In this document: positions 9,999 to 20,467 of the stretch, piece after piece
Numbering within the stretch: position 1 is the stretch's first letter
How the letters are laid out: every line of letters starts with the position of its first letter
Assembly (NCBI GenBank): GCA_036897625.1
Contig: JAYMTA010001100.1
Location: 1-21,815 of the forward strand
DNA: 21,815 bases
Reading direction: 5' to 3'
Source: Pelargonium cotyledonis
Taxonomy: Eukaryota > Streptophyta > Magnoliopsida > Geraniales > Geraniaceae
Made by a program: the position numbers and the translations under genes
The notes under the pieces: model-generated
What the model was told of the DNA's origin: nothing
The model's database searches: none
Seen by the model: only the letters and a program-made list of their open reading frames with translations

Positions 9999-10125
9999 TT
10001 TATCGGTTTATACCATGAGGTTCTTGGCCCGCACACTTGCGGTTGGTACATTTAAGCCGTTTTATCACACTCAAACTAATTCTCAAGTGATCTTCCCACT
10101 CACGCAGCATGTGTACTGCACTTGG
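9999..10125 (+). repeat. diverged dispersed repeat, copy B
   Basis: Partner of the block at 7910-8060, with the same three conserved sub-blocks in the same order. It begins about 50 bp after the 79-bp tandem duplication. An open frame of 67 codons crosses it, but it shows no domain. Confidence 0.45.
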
Positions 10126-11155
10126 GTGGGTGCTAGGTTGCTTTTCATGTTATTGAAAATCAACACAAGTTGCCTTACAAATGCAAGACTCAGTTAATAT
10201 TATTTGGCAATTCTGAGACAGATAAAGATGGATTGAAGAGGCAACAAATGGTTGCTCCAAATCTCAGTTAAACCAGCAAATGTAAATTAATCTGTCAAAA
10301 CTCAAAAGCAGTGTAAAAAGAAAGAGAAAACAGAGTAACCCAAATATTCAACAAGCCCATATTGAGCTAGATTCTTTAATTACCAATTCTGAATTCTGAT
10401 TGCAGAACAGAAATAATATGAGTATGGCCAGAAAAAAGAAGAGTGGTAGGCCCTGTTGAGCACCTAAAAAGCAATTACTGATCCCACTCACAGCATCAAC
10501 TCTGGTCTCCTTATTTAGCTCCATTCCTCTCTTTTTTATTACCTCTCAAAGGGGGCTCCACCAGCACCCTTCTTTTGACCAAATCACACTCTTTATTTTT
10601 TCTATTCAAACTCCATTTTTCTACACACACAGCACAGCCTTTAAGCTCATGAAAACCTCTTTTTATTACTCTATTACTTTTGGAACTGTGGTACTGGCAT
10701 GGCATCCATATCATATGTGTATGTATGGAATGGTTGGTATATAGTCAAACCCAAACCATTTTGGGTTTTGGGCTGAGGAACTAGAGGTGGGAATTTCAAA
10801 TTTTGTGTCGGACAAAAGAAATGGATTGTATAAAAACAGAATATTTTAGTATAAAATAAAAGGAAATGATTCATGTATGCAGCTGTCGTACTCCTATAAT
10901 TGATGGGAACCGCTTGAATATGTAAGGTTGTTGCATGTATTTGACATGTAAGAGCGTTGCATGCTTCAAGTTTCTTTGCTCAACCCGATCCGACCGAATT
11001 GGCTAAATTCCAAGTATTCTGATTCAAATTCTCAGCTTTACTGGACAGCATATATTTCCACAAACATCACCTACACATTCCAAATTTCAAAGAGAGGCCT
11101 TATCTTTCTAGTTACCTGCTCTTTTCCCTTTTCTCTCCCCTCCTAGATTATCTGC
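10126..11155. other. intergenic, upstream region of the gene at 11247
   Basis: About 1 kb of AT-rich sequence that should include the promoter of the plus-strand gene at 11247. A 10-bp inverted repeat around AAACCCAAA sits at 10746-10770. CT-rich sequence begins at about 11110 and continues into the leader. No coding frame is convincing. Confidence 0.4.
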
Positions 11156-11161
11156 TATAAA
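11156..11161 (+). promoter_or_regulatory. TATA box of the gene at 11247
   Basis: TATAAA in the context GCTATAAACA, 86-91 bp upstream of the ATG. It is followed by a CT-rich leader with no upstream ATG. Expected transcription start is about 11185-11195. Confidence 0.6.
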
Positions 11162-11246
11162 CAACTACAGTCTCTTCTCTTCCATCTCCTCTCACATCCA
11201 AGAACAGCTCTGTTTCTTCTCAACCTGGTCTCTTCAAGGTTCAAAA

Positions 11247-11648
11247 ATGTCAAGAAAAGCCAGAAACAGAGTATGTTACAGTCCAGACATGTATGATCAC
11301 AACCCAACCATCTTCCTCAAACACAACAGAGGCACAAACAGGAGGAGAGTGATCAAAATCTGGAGTTTGAGATTGAGATTGGCAAGTGACACACAATCTT
11401 TATCACCAGTGAAGCTGTTGAGGAGGTTTGGGGCTAAAGTTGCAAGAGCTCTGCAATTTGTGTCCATCACCACAAGGTCGTCTCGCAAGGTATCGTCTTC
11501 TTCTTCGGCGTATTTAACAAGGTCCAGATCATTGGTAGACCCAATCGACGAGTCTCATCGAGCCGAGGCGATAGAGGATTGCATTGAGTTCTTGAATTCT
11601 TCGTCGTCTTTTCACAGATCAAACTCAATTTCTGGAAGATCTTGCTGA
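11247..11648 (+). CDS. small basic plant-specific protein, 'josephin-like' type, 133 aa
   Basis: Intronless frame with a TATA box and CT-rich leader in the right place, so a real gene is likely. The product is strongly basic and has three recognisable blocks: S-P-V-K-L-L-R-R-F-G-A-K-V-A-R-A-L near 53-69, a Ser/Arg stretch (S-S-R-K-V-S, about 78-90), and H-R-A-E-A-I-E-D-C-I-E-F-L-N near the C-terminus, followed by a serine run. I recall small dicot proteins with these blocks carrying the name josephin-like protein. A true Josephin deubiquitinase domain is about 180 residues with a Cys-His catalytic pair, and there is no room for one here, so no protease activity should be assumed. No signal peptide or membrane segment is visible. 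Function is unknown; the family name is from memory and only moderately certain. Confidence 0.7.
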   Translation: MSRKARNRVCYSPDMYDHNPTIFLKHNRGTNRRRVIKIWSLRLRLASDTQSLSPVKLLRRFGAKVARALQFVSITTRSSRKVSSSSSAYLTRSRSLVDPIDESHRAEAIEDCIEFLNSSSSFHRSNSISGRSC

Positions 11649-12769
11649 CAAAAGTACAAAACAATTTATATATATATATATAGTAGTGTTGTTCATTACT
11701 AGTACTCGTTTTGATGGTATATTTTGAAATTTCATATGTAAGCAAATACATAGGGCACAATATACTTGTTGTGTAATACGCTACAAAGCCATAAATAGTT
11801 TCAAGATCTTGTCTTGTTTGGATGGTAGGAGACGAGTCTGTATTGTGAACATTACTATCTTTACAGCACTGTCAACTATTGTAAATTGATTGACGCTGAA
11901 GGAACACAACTAATTGCACAAACTTTTAAATTTCCAATCGCAACAACGCAACACACACAAAGTTGTTTTATGCTTTTCTCGGGGTCGGGAAGAAACAGAG
12001 TAGCCCCCAGAAAGCTACGACGAGAAGGGAATATGACGTGGGTGTGAAAATGAATGACAACTTTTCGGTGGTAATTTGGGGTAAATTAAAAAATAAACAA
12101 ATCATAGATTAAACTTCATATTCACATATTACTAATATGGAGATATGCGGGATAACTCTATACATGATTCAACTCTAAAATCCAAAACAAAAGAATTCAA
12201 CGGGACTATAACCATTTAACCCCAAACTAACATGGGTTAATATTTTAAACCCACATTTTACCAAACAATAGGCAATCGGTATTCTTAAAACAAAATTAAA
12301 CTCCATCAAAAATCTATTTTACACCATCGACTTTTAGACAAACATGTTCCCAAACAAGCACTAGACGGTCCATACAACTTATTGCGGCTATTCCAAGCAT
12401 GAGCTATGACTAGAGTGAACCGGCCGTAGAGTATCGAGCCTGCTCAAAACATTATTGAAGCAAAGGTCCCCATCTGGACCATAATTTTGCCATCACAATA
12501 TCCCACTTGGTGTCCATTTTTCCATCAACAATCTTCTGACTTAACAATTGAACCGAGTTCACCCGCGAAACTCGTTCACAATAAGTGCACATACAATTTG
12601 AACGCAATGCATAAAGATCATACTATTGATGGAGAATAAAGATCCAAGAATCACAAAACTTTTCAAAGACTAATCATTAGGAGGAAGATCACAAATCAAA
12701 TTAAGTTCGGGCCACACGGAAGCAATCATGTAACATTTTTGCGCGCAAAATGATACTTTAAAAGCTAGA
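11649..12769. other. intergenic between convergent genes
   Basis: Holds the 3' ends of the plus-strand gene ending at 11648 and of the minus-strand tRNA methyltransferase ending at 12770. A TA microsatellite lies at about 11668-11681. A GCGCGC-centred near-palindrome at 12735-12751 falls in the probable 3' UTR of the methyltransferase. Nothing else is recognised. Confidence 0.4.
11668..11681. repeat. TA microsatellite
   Basis: A pure run of alternating T and A just after the stop codon of the gene ending at 11648, inside its likely 3' UTR. Confidence 0.7.
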
Positions 12770-15700
12770 TCAAGAATCCAATGATGGCTTTTCAAGTTCT
12801 TTGGTTGCATGACTAGCTTTCTTTAGCTCAAGAGCTCTCTTATACGGCGGTGCAATTGGGGGCTGCACTGGATCCAAACTCTGGTAAATTCCTTCAGCGA
12901 CTTTCGGTAGAGGATAGGATCGGTCAGAGTCGTATCCACTGAGGTCCCCACAAGCTAAAAATGGGATGTACACCTTATTTGGTCCTTCCAACCACCCACT
13001 ACGGCAATCTGTTGCGAAACAAAGACAGCAATAACGTTACTGCCATAGATGTCGCAAGATTTTAAGAGACAATTCAATTATAACTGTGGAAATGTGTCCC
13101 AATCAATCAGTGATTAGGATGTGAGCTAAGTTCAGGTCAACTATTTTTCAGATTCATATGCCATGAGTATATTCCTTACAAAAAATCAACTGAAGCAATT
13201 GTCTAGATCTCGACTCAATCAGTATGGTGAAGCTGCTTGCGGTTAGCTAGAATGTAAGGAATTGCAGGAAAAGCGTAACTGGTTAAAATATTGAAAGAAC
13301 TGTAATTCGAGCAGCACTTGCATTCTACTACAATGTTATAGCTCTTTGGCTTCATCATATACTTCATTGAATCTTTGTATGATTTGATACCACATACTCT
13401 TACAAAGTATAAACACATCATACTATTTCATGAAAGATCTTAAATTTAACACTTAAAATACTTTTTTTAAGTCTGCCCTTGGAACTCTAAGCCTTTACCT
13501 AGGCCAACACACACACACACAAACAAAAAAATATATGCTGAAATATGAAAACATTTCACTTACCCAGATCATCAGCTCCTGACGGGCTTCCCACCTTTTC
13601 CAAGAGGCGATGCAAATCCTTCGGATTGAAACCTTCAGGTGGCGAATAATTCTCACAAACTGCAAATGCCTCTGTGACGAACATTAATAAAATAGTTAGT
13701 TTTCACTGTGAATCACAATCGATTCTCCAGATACAAGGTTGTAGTGGGAGGATATGAATTTCATGAATCGGTACTAATTCCCTGCCGATTTAAGATGGGT
13801 AAACCTACCATGTTTCCATGACGTTTAAACTGAGTCTATACACCAGTCTTGCTACTTCGTAAAACCTAGTTCTGGTTCAGTGGAGGAGAATGTTGTGAAA
13901 AGTCCCATTAAAGCACAATATATTACATGGCATTGCCATATGAACAGGTCCAACAGGATACAAACCTTGAGAAAGAATTAGTGAGGATTGGATATGGACA
14001 TCGTCATATAGCGATAATTCTGCTTCTTAGCATCCCATCTGATTTAGTTTTCAAGCAATCTGATACAATTCCCCAACTAAGCAGGTTCATGCTCCACCCC
14101 AAATCTGATAAATTGTGCTTTGAATTCCCACCAAGGCACACTTAATATAATCCTGTGTCCTCGAACTTTTCTTTCCAACATAACCACCTATTTTATATTG
14201 GAAACCATCTACTAATAATCGCACTCTTCCACAAACTTTCAATCAGTTTTTTAGTACTCAATCCATGAGAAATATTGCAAGCCCTAGGTTTCAAAATTTC
14301 TATGGACCCCCATAACATCATGCACATGATGTGCTTGGAGTTAAGATGCATCAAACTCATTGTCACCAGTTGCAACTAACCATACCATTTTCTCTACCCC
14401 ATAAAACTTGATTGTAAAGAAGACAAAAAGTGAGTAAATCAGCAGCCAAGGAAAAGAAGAGAAGTGACTCACCTATGCTAGAGTTACGGCTGCTTTTTGG
14501 TTTAGCAAAAGTCACTACAGGGAAAAACAATTTTAGCTGAAAGATAAGCAAAACAAGGGCATATTAGTATACGTGACATCAGGCATTCATTAATAGGCAT
14601 GAAAATATAAGTGGAGCATATAAACATGAGCATTTACAAAGTCATACAGTTTTACTGTGAAGCAAAAATTATTGTGTTCTTAAGTTATAACAAAGTGAAA
14701 AAATATAAGAATTGAAGGGAGAAGGGGAAAAGAGTAGATGTAAGGTGATAAATGCAATGACAAATAAATTCAAACTGAATACTGAAATATTATGCGTTAA
14801 TTTTAACAAGTAGTATAAACAAACATTTAAATTACCTGGCAGTACAGAAGACTTGTATCCTTTCCACGAAATATCTTTGCAATAAATTTACCACCTTCTC
14901 TAAGCACATGAGCTACGATTGTTAAACCCTGTAAGGAAGGCCAGTCAGGTGATACGATCCAATGCAAAGTCAATCAGCATCATTTGGAAAATATTACACT
15001 GCCAAGAATAGATTACGCGACCAGAATTTACGCATAAAAAGTTTCATTGCAAATATGCAATATTACAAAACTTATGAGCAAGAGGACAAAATTCACACTT
15101 AGTTACTTAGCAACAATACACCAAGTTAGCATATACGTCATTTCTTATTAGCATACAAGGAATATGAACACTTACAGCGAGTATGAGTTGGGACTGAACA
15201 AATTCATCCATGTCATGAAGACCAGTAACTACAATCATCACGGCAAGAAAGACAAATAAATCAATAAGAATAAGAAAAATGAATTTGGAATAGAATATAC
15301 ATATATATATATATATCTTCTTACCATCAGGAGCACCATCACAAACAACAAGGTCAGCTTTACAACCATCAAAATGTCTAATGACCTGAAAAAGAACAGG
15401 GCAAGTAATTGACTACAACTTATTGCCAGCAACATGGAACAAGAAATTCATGGAAAAGAATAAATTGGAAGATGTGAGGGAAGCAATTAATCAAAAAGCG
15501 ATAACTGTAAAATATATTTGTTGATAATATTGTTCAGCCCACTCAAGCAAATTGAAGACAAAAGCACAATAGTGAAAAAAAAAATGCTAGTTATATGGAT
15601 GACATAATAAAGTTTTGATCATGTAGTTAGCCTAATGAATTTGTCTTGCTGCAGAAACACAATGAAATAATAACATTAACATCAGACCTTGTATTCATAA

Positions 15701-17488
15701 TCAAATAAAAAAATAGATAAAGAGCACAGGTAAACAAATTCCCTTACCACTTCAGCTGTCCGGGCATTAGTTATATCACCCTGAACTTGAATAACACCTT
15801 CAATTGGAGCCATGGGCTGTAAATCAATAGCCACGATAAGAGGAGGATCACTATCCCTGCAAAATTATGATTGAGAAAGGAAGTCATTATCCTGACGGGG
15901 AAAGAAATTGGCATAACAAAGATGGCTATCATATTTGAATACAAGAAGACGTTTTCAAAATTACTCCATCTGTCAGTCATCTATGAAGTGCCGGCAGTAA
16001 CCCTAACCTAAATTATAAGTTTATAACAAAACTTTGTATCGACATGCCTCTACTTTGGATACTTTCATTTATAATGCATAGCCAATACTACAAACTTTAG
16101 AACTCTAAATTTGAAAGAAATGAATTAAAACAAAAAAGCTTCTACAAACCAGATCGTCAAGATCTCAAATCAGAAATAAGAATTTATTAAATTTCATCTT
16201 TGTTTATGTGGGGTATTTTTTTTCATTCAAAATGCCTCCAGCATGTTGACAACAGGTGTTTGCTGCCTATAATGGCTAAAAAATGTTGCTAATGTGTATA
16301 ACCAATAAGAACTTAACAGGAATTGTGAGAAATGCTCAAAATTGTTGCTTATGTGTATACCCAATCAGAACTTAATAGAAATTTTGTGAAATGTTCAAAA
16401 TGTTGTGAAACTAAGCTTGTGGCAGCGGGCAACTTAATTCCACCCAAAAAAATGTGCTTGTGCAACCTTTTTGAAACTTAGCGTCTCATAAGATAGAATG
16501 TTTCCAAAACTCAGGAAAATAATTATGAATATGATTTTATCTAAAGTTCAAAGGAAGACGCACAAACAAGCTCAGGTGTATTTAAAGGAACTTACTTTGG
16601 ATCAGCTGAAAGCTTGGCCGGGAGATACAATTTGCGACTTAAAACCTACATGGCAAGTTTGATATCAAAGACTGTCAGTGGATGTTTCAGAATGCACCAG
16701 TATGTAAGAACCAAAGAATCAATAATGAGTTAAATAATGGAACTTCATTTACTCCATGGATCCGCTGAGAGACTGGTGCTAGCTCATCAAGCACAACAAA
16801 AGTAAAACATAGGAAGGAGATGGATTCATTCTTCTGTATAACGAATTTTTTCCAGAAATGATTCCTACATAATTTTAAAGACTATATTATTATCTTCATT
16901 ATCTCAATTACCTGACTCCAGCTACCAGGGGCAGCACATAAATCGACCACACGCTTCACTCCTACAAATTACATGGTAGAAAGGATCTAGTGAAATTGGC
17001 ACATATCATGAATCAATAGGTATATTTTCATTTAGATTATCTATAGAAATAAAATAGGACTATAGCTCAGCTTATTTCCGAACCCATACCATGGCCTAAA
17101 TTCCAATAATAAGAGGAATAAAAATATAAAAAAGGCAAATTTTCCTTCTCCTTGCTTCTTTTGCAACTAGTTTCCTATTATTTGGAATCATCTCATAATG
17201 TTGTATAAGAGACTAAATATAATACGTTTGTGCACTGAGCGTGTCAGAGAGAGAGAGAGAAATGGATTCATTAAACCTTCAAATATATTGAATTCTTCAT
17301 CTATTTGTAGAAGCTTAAAGGCACTACGAGCGCGCCAACCTTCTTCTTTTGCTTTCCGATAGTAGATATCCTTTCAAAAGAAAAGGACATATTGTCAGAT
17401 ACTTGCAAAAGACAAAAACTCATCAAATCAAAACATCTGCTCAGATAGTGAACATATATACCCTCTTATCTCTTGAAGCTTTCCCCAT
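12770..17488 (-). CDS. TRM7: tRNA 2'-O-ribose methyltransferase, FtsJ/TRM7 family (11 exons, 315 aa)
   Basis: Orthologues of yeast Trm7 and human FTSJ1 use SAM to methylate the 2'-OH of nucleotides 32 and 34 in the anticodon loop of certain tRNAs, in the cytosol, with partner proteins. Exons in order: 17488-17462, 17370-17277, 16961-16912, 16645-16596, 15856-15748, 15385-15325, 15228-15176, 14928-14836, 14536-14473, 13671-13564, 13008-12770. The join is in frame at every GT-AG border and gives 315 aa, close to yeast Trm7 (310) and FTSJ1 (329). The start [10 protein letters not shown] and R-S-A-F-K are family hallmarks. The SAM loop is D-L-C-A-A-P-G-S-W (47-55). The K-D-K-E tetrad is intact: Lys28, Asp126 (in C-D-G-A-P-D), Lys166 and Glu201. 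The C-terminal 70 residues follow the Trm7-type extension, which is absent from bacterial RlmE. An active enzyme is expected. Confidence 0.95.
13009..14472 (-). other. long introns of the TRM7 gene (555 and 801 bp)
   Basis: Introns 13009-13563 and 13672-14472 flank the 108-nt exon 13564-13671. An AC microsatellite lies near 13507-13520. Small frames on either strand (for example 13215-13421 and 13927-14145) have no family resemblance. No nested gene is seen. Confidence 0.5.
15857..16595 (-). other. 739-bp intron of the TRM7 gene with a tandem duplication
   Basis: The intron between exons 16645-16596 and 15856-15748. It contains the 59-bp tandem duplication at 16281-16398. Apart from this it is AT-rich and unremarkable. 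The other introns over 300 bp, at 15386-15747 and 16962-17276, hold nothing but an AG run at 17247-17260. Confidence 0.5.
16281..16398 (+). repeat. tandem duplication, two units of about 59 bp
   Basis: Two adjacent copies (about 16281-16339 and 16340-16398) with the shared order TGTTGCT, ATGTGTATA, CCAAT-AGAACTTAA, GAAAT and GAAATGYTCA. The copies differ by about 10 substitutions and one or two small indels. The repeat is wholly intronic. Confidence 0.75.
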
Positions 17489-18294
17489 GTGAAATTATCT
17501 AGATCCCTTGAAGATATCAAAGCAAACACCTGAGACCACAGTTAACTCCAGAATCAGAAGACACTTACAACACAGCGGGAGAAAAGAAAAACAATTAATT
17601 ATTTTTTCCTTTCAATCAACTATAGCTCCTTCAACCAATAATTTAACATAACACCCAAAACTGGAAAAGACCCAAGTTTTGAAAAGAGTGACTACAAAGT
17701 TCCAGAAACTAGGTTCAATGAAGCGTATTTTGAGTTTTATTTATTTATTTATGGTTTAGCAAGAGTCTAGAGAACACAAGTTCTAATCTTCCGTTTACAT
17801 AGGCCTTGTTCATTACTTCAACATATTGAGCTAGCTCCCCTTACCCACGAAGAAAATAATAAAACAAAACAGCCAAGTCTGGCCGATGCAACGACTTCTT
17901 AAGCTAAAAATCTTGAATGGTGATAACCAAGTTCGCAGTCATTCAATCAAACACTTGGCAAGCATGCCATAAATTGTACACTATCTAAAACGGAGATGCT
18001 GCAATCACTTCTCCGAACAGAGAAAAGTTATTACCCAATGTTCATAGAAGTGATTTATAAGTAATGGGTCGTCGAAAAAACAGGTAAAGAGTGCAGCGAA
18101 TACAAGAATTGCCGGTATGAATTGATGTTTCAGAAATCAACAAACGAGACAAAATAACACATATTTTGATATAGAATTGAAAGTGAAATGACAATAATCT
18201 GATAAATTGACTACAACTCAATCCAATGAGGCTTTAGAATTGGGACAATGAAGTAGTTGCACCTCCCTCCCACGCCTCCAAGCTCCCGTAACTG
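17489..18294 (-). other. upstream region of the TRM7 gene, probable leader
   Basis: About 800 bp between the ATG and the site II block. It may contain a long leader or a leader intron: on the minus strand TGGTCTCAG at 17531-17539, about 45 nt before the ATG, is a usable 3' splice acceptor. No convincing donor was found, so this is only a suggestion. No other gene is visible. Confidence 0.35.
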
Positions 18295-18381
18295 GTGATG
18301 GTGAAGGGGAAAAGGAAGACAGTGAAGATACGACGTCGCATCAGTGTCTCCTTACAAATCACCCAAATTTTTGCTTATAAT

Positions 18382-18487
18382 GCGGCCCTAAAGATACATG
18401 AGCTAGCGATTTTGGGCCACAGGACAGGTTTAGTAGAAAATGACCTTGCGGCCCAAAAGATACAAGAGCCTGGAATTTTGGGCCACA
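18382..18487 (-). promoter_or_regulatory. duplicated site II (TGGGCC) promoter block upstream of TRM7
   Basis: Two related segments begin GCGGCCC at 18382 and 18448 (66 bp apart). Each continues with AAAGATACA-GAGC and ends TTTTGGGCCACA. The block holds three GGCCCA/TGGGCC motifs (18413-18418, 18450-18455, 18479-18484) and one GGCCCT. Site II elements of this form are known TCP-binding sites in plant promoters of translation and housekeeping genes. This suits a tRNA modification enzyme. The block lies about 0.9 kb from the ATG, so the link to this gene assumes a long leader or a leader intron. Confidence 0.5.
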
Positions 18488-18499
18488 ACCATGTTAGTG

Positions 18500-19040
18500 T
18501 TTAAATAAATATAATTAAAATAATAGTCAATTCAAGTCAAATATTTAGATAATTAAACTTCATATAGGTAAGATCAATTGCTTGAAAATTCATCTACATG
18601 AACCCCTTTACACTCTTCGACACTTGCTTCTCATGAGGAGCACCAAGACATTAAGAAAAGACATAGCAATTGACATTTATAAGAGTATTTCGATTCGTCT
18701 CGTCGAATTGTTTTTATACTCTTTGTCACACTTTATTATCTTTAAAATCTCCGACATGTTGGGTCACTCACAAGGCTTACCCCCTCACCAAGATTCCATT
18801 GAGATATTCCACTCCACTCGTACATTAAGATGTTATACACATAGGTTTCATCATCCCAACAATACTCGAAGGGCACACAGACTTATTAAGATAGAGCTCA
18901 ATGACCTACAAGTTTTCTCAAAGTGGACCACACATTATCAACAACTAACCACGCATTGAAAAATAACAAAGATTTCTTTTGTGTATATATACACCTTACT
19001 TCCCATGAGGAAGGGATAAACATTCAATTTATTTATTAGG
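18500..19040. other. intergenic with an unsupported 125-codon frame
   Basis: A plus-strand open frame at 18582-18959 has no domain, no promoter in place and a composition unlike the coding genes here. It could equally be a piece of an old transposon or LTR. I do not call it a gene. Nothing else is recognised. Confidence 0.4.
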
Positions 19041-19142
19041 CATAATTACGGATGACACCAGATTTGAGCGTCCCACAACACATAACCACAATTTTTTAAT
19101 TCTAAAACATATCACTACCCTGAGTTTTCCCTCCGTTTGTAA
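19041..19142 (+). repeat. left terminal inverted repeat
   Basis: About 100 bp that match the reverse complement of 19949-20051, with scattered mismatches and small gaps. Confidence 0.6.
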
Positions 19143-19324
19143 GTGACTTACAGTGTTAACTTATCATATAAAATGACAAAATTACCCTTAATTATTCTTC
19201 CCTCCTCATCAGTTCATCACTTCTTTGAATGTTTGCATTTTCCGGCACCAGAAAACTCATTGCATGAAGATTTCGTTGGCCGGAAATTTAATTTTCCGGT
19301 ACAAGTGAGATTTTATACAATTTA

Positions 19325-19347
19325 TAAAAAAAAAAAAAAAAAAAAAA
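19325..19347. repeat. poly(A) run of about 23 bases
   Basis: A homopolymer run inside the inverted-repeat element. Its length is a likely site of assembly or sequencing error. Confidence 0.8.
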
Positions 19348-19948
19348 TTCCATTTTGTCGTGGCTCTAAACAAACAAGTAAACTTTAAAAAAATTCATCT
19401 TAAATTAAAGATTTAACACATATCACCAGCAAAGTCCATTCAACAACAATAAAAAAAATTGGAACACAAACAAATAAAATTCCAGATTCAATTCGGAATT
19501 AACCCAACCTAAAAACTAAGCAACTAGTATAAAAATGAAAAATATACCAATGATACAATGAAAAATCAGATATGAATTCAGATTTGGTGTTGTGTTACCA
19601 GAAACAAGAGGGCTTGAGTCAGTGGTTGGAGCTCAGTTCTGGTGAAGGGATGGACCACAAACAGCGGCGTGGCTACGAACGGAAGTGGCGGAGCACGAAG
19701 GGGCTGCTCGTGACCGTGACCGTGACCATGGCGGCGTTATGTGGTGACCGAGCAACTTGAGCAATCCGCAGGCGGCGCTATGGTAGCTGAGCAAGGTGAG
19801 CAACGGTTGCTACTATGAAGGAGAAGATGAAAGGAGCGATTGTTTAGTAGGGTATGTTAGGGATAGTTTTGTAATTTTCATATATAAAGAAGTCACATTG
19901 TTCTCACATGATGTGAGTAAGTGCTCAAATTTGGTTAGTTTTAACTGT

Positions 19949-20051
19949 TAACAAACGGAATGAAAAACACAGAGTAGCAGTCTGTTTTGGACAAAAATAA
20001 TTATAGACATGTGTTTTGGAATGCCCAAACTTATAATCATATGTAATTATC
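19949..20051 (-). repeat. right terminal inverted repeat
   Basis: Inverted partner of 19041-19142. Read on the minus strand it starts GATAATTACATATGA and ends CCGTTTGTTAAC. Confidence 0.6.
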
Positions 20052-20409
20052 TCTAATTTTTATTATCGACTACTTTCTTTATTTAGAAAATACTCTTAAA
20101 CTCTTTTGATTTCTATCCAAAATTTACTCTTGTGTCAGAAGCAGTGCCCCTACAACACATTCGAGCCTTTGTTAACTGTGCGCTATATCACGAGGTTTTA
20201 AGTTCATAATCAAGATCTAAAAATCTCAAGAGAAATTTTGGACTAATATTTATACTCATTTGACCGAGTCAAGATAGACCAATTTCTTCTTGAAACTAAT
20301 CACCAAATAATTTCATTGTACTAACAACATTTATTTGAATGACATTCAAGGTATACAAATCGAAACATTTTCACATGCTAGATAGCTAGTCAATACTCAC
20401 CGTACATGC
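20052..20409. other. intergenic, 3' flank of the GPAT gene
   Basis: AT-rich sequence downstream of the minus-strand acyltransferase. No coding frame, RNA gene or repeat was recognised. Confidence 0.4.
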
Positions 20410-20415
20410 TTTATT
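20410..20415 (-). terminator. poly(A) signal of the GPAT gene
   Basis: AATAAA on the minus strand, 53-58 nt after the stop codon at 20468-20470, in the context ATGAATAAAGCATG. Confidence 0.55.
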
Positions 20416-20467
20416 CATTACTGATACACTTTTCACATACATCTTCTTCCTTAATCTTGTTCTCAAT

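Larger units (their letters stand above)
19041..20051. mobile_element. non-autonomous transposon with long imperfect terminal inverted repeats, possibly MULE-like (about 1.0 kb)
   Basis: The left end (19041-19142) and the reverse complement of the right end (19949-20051) share about 100 bp in order: ATAATTAC, TTTGRGC, CCAMAACACAT, ATAATT/ACAATT, AAAACA, CTACYCTG and CCGTTTGT. Weaker similarity continues inward, with GTGACTT and a later AAATTAC block inverted at both ends. Inverted repeats of this length are typical of Mutator-like elements. The centre (about 19570-19830) is clearly richer in G and C than the flanks. No transposase frame is present. I could not find a convincing target-site duplication, so the exact edges and the superfamily are inference. 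Confidence 0.6.

Noticed and set aside
10746..10770. inverted repeat around AAACCCAAA as a possible microRNA hairpin
   Set aside because: The stem is only about 10 bp. A plant microRNA precursor needs a stem of over 20 pairs with few mismatches.
12735..12751. GCGCGC-centred near-palindrome
   Set aside because: A single short palindrome with no second copy, in a probable 3' UTR. It is too small to support a function.
18582..18959. 125-codon open frame on the plus strand
   Set aside because: No domain, signal or promoter support, and composition unlike the real genes nearby. A frame of this length can occur by chance in 3 kb of intergenic DNA.
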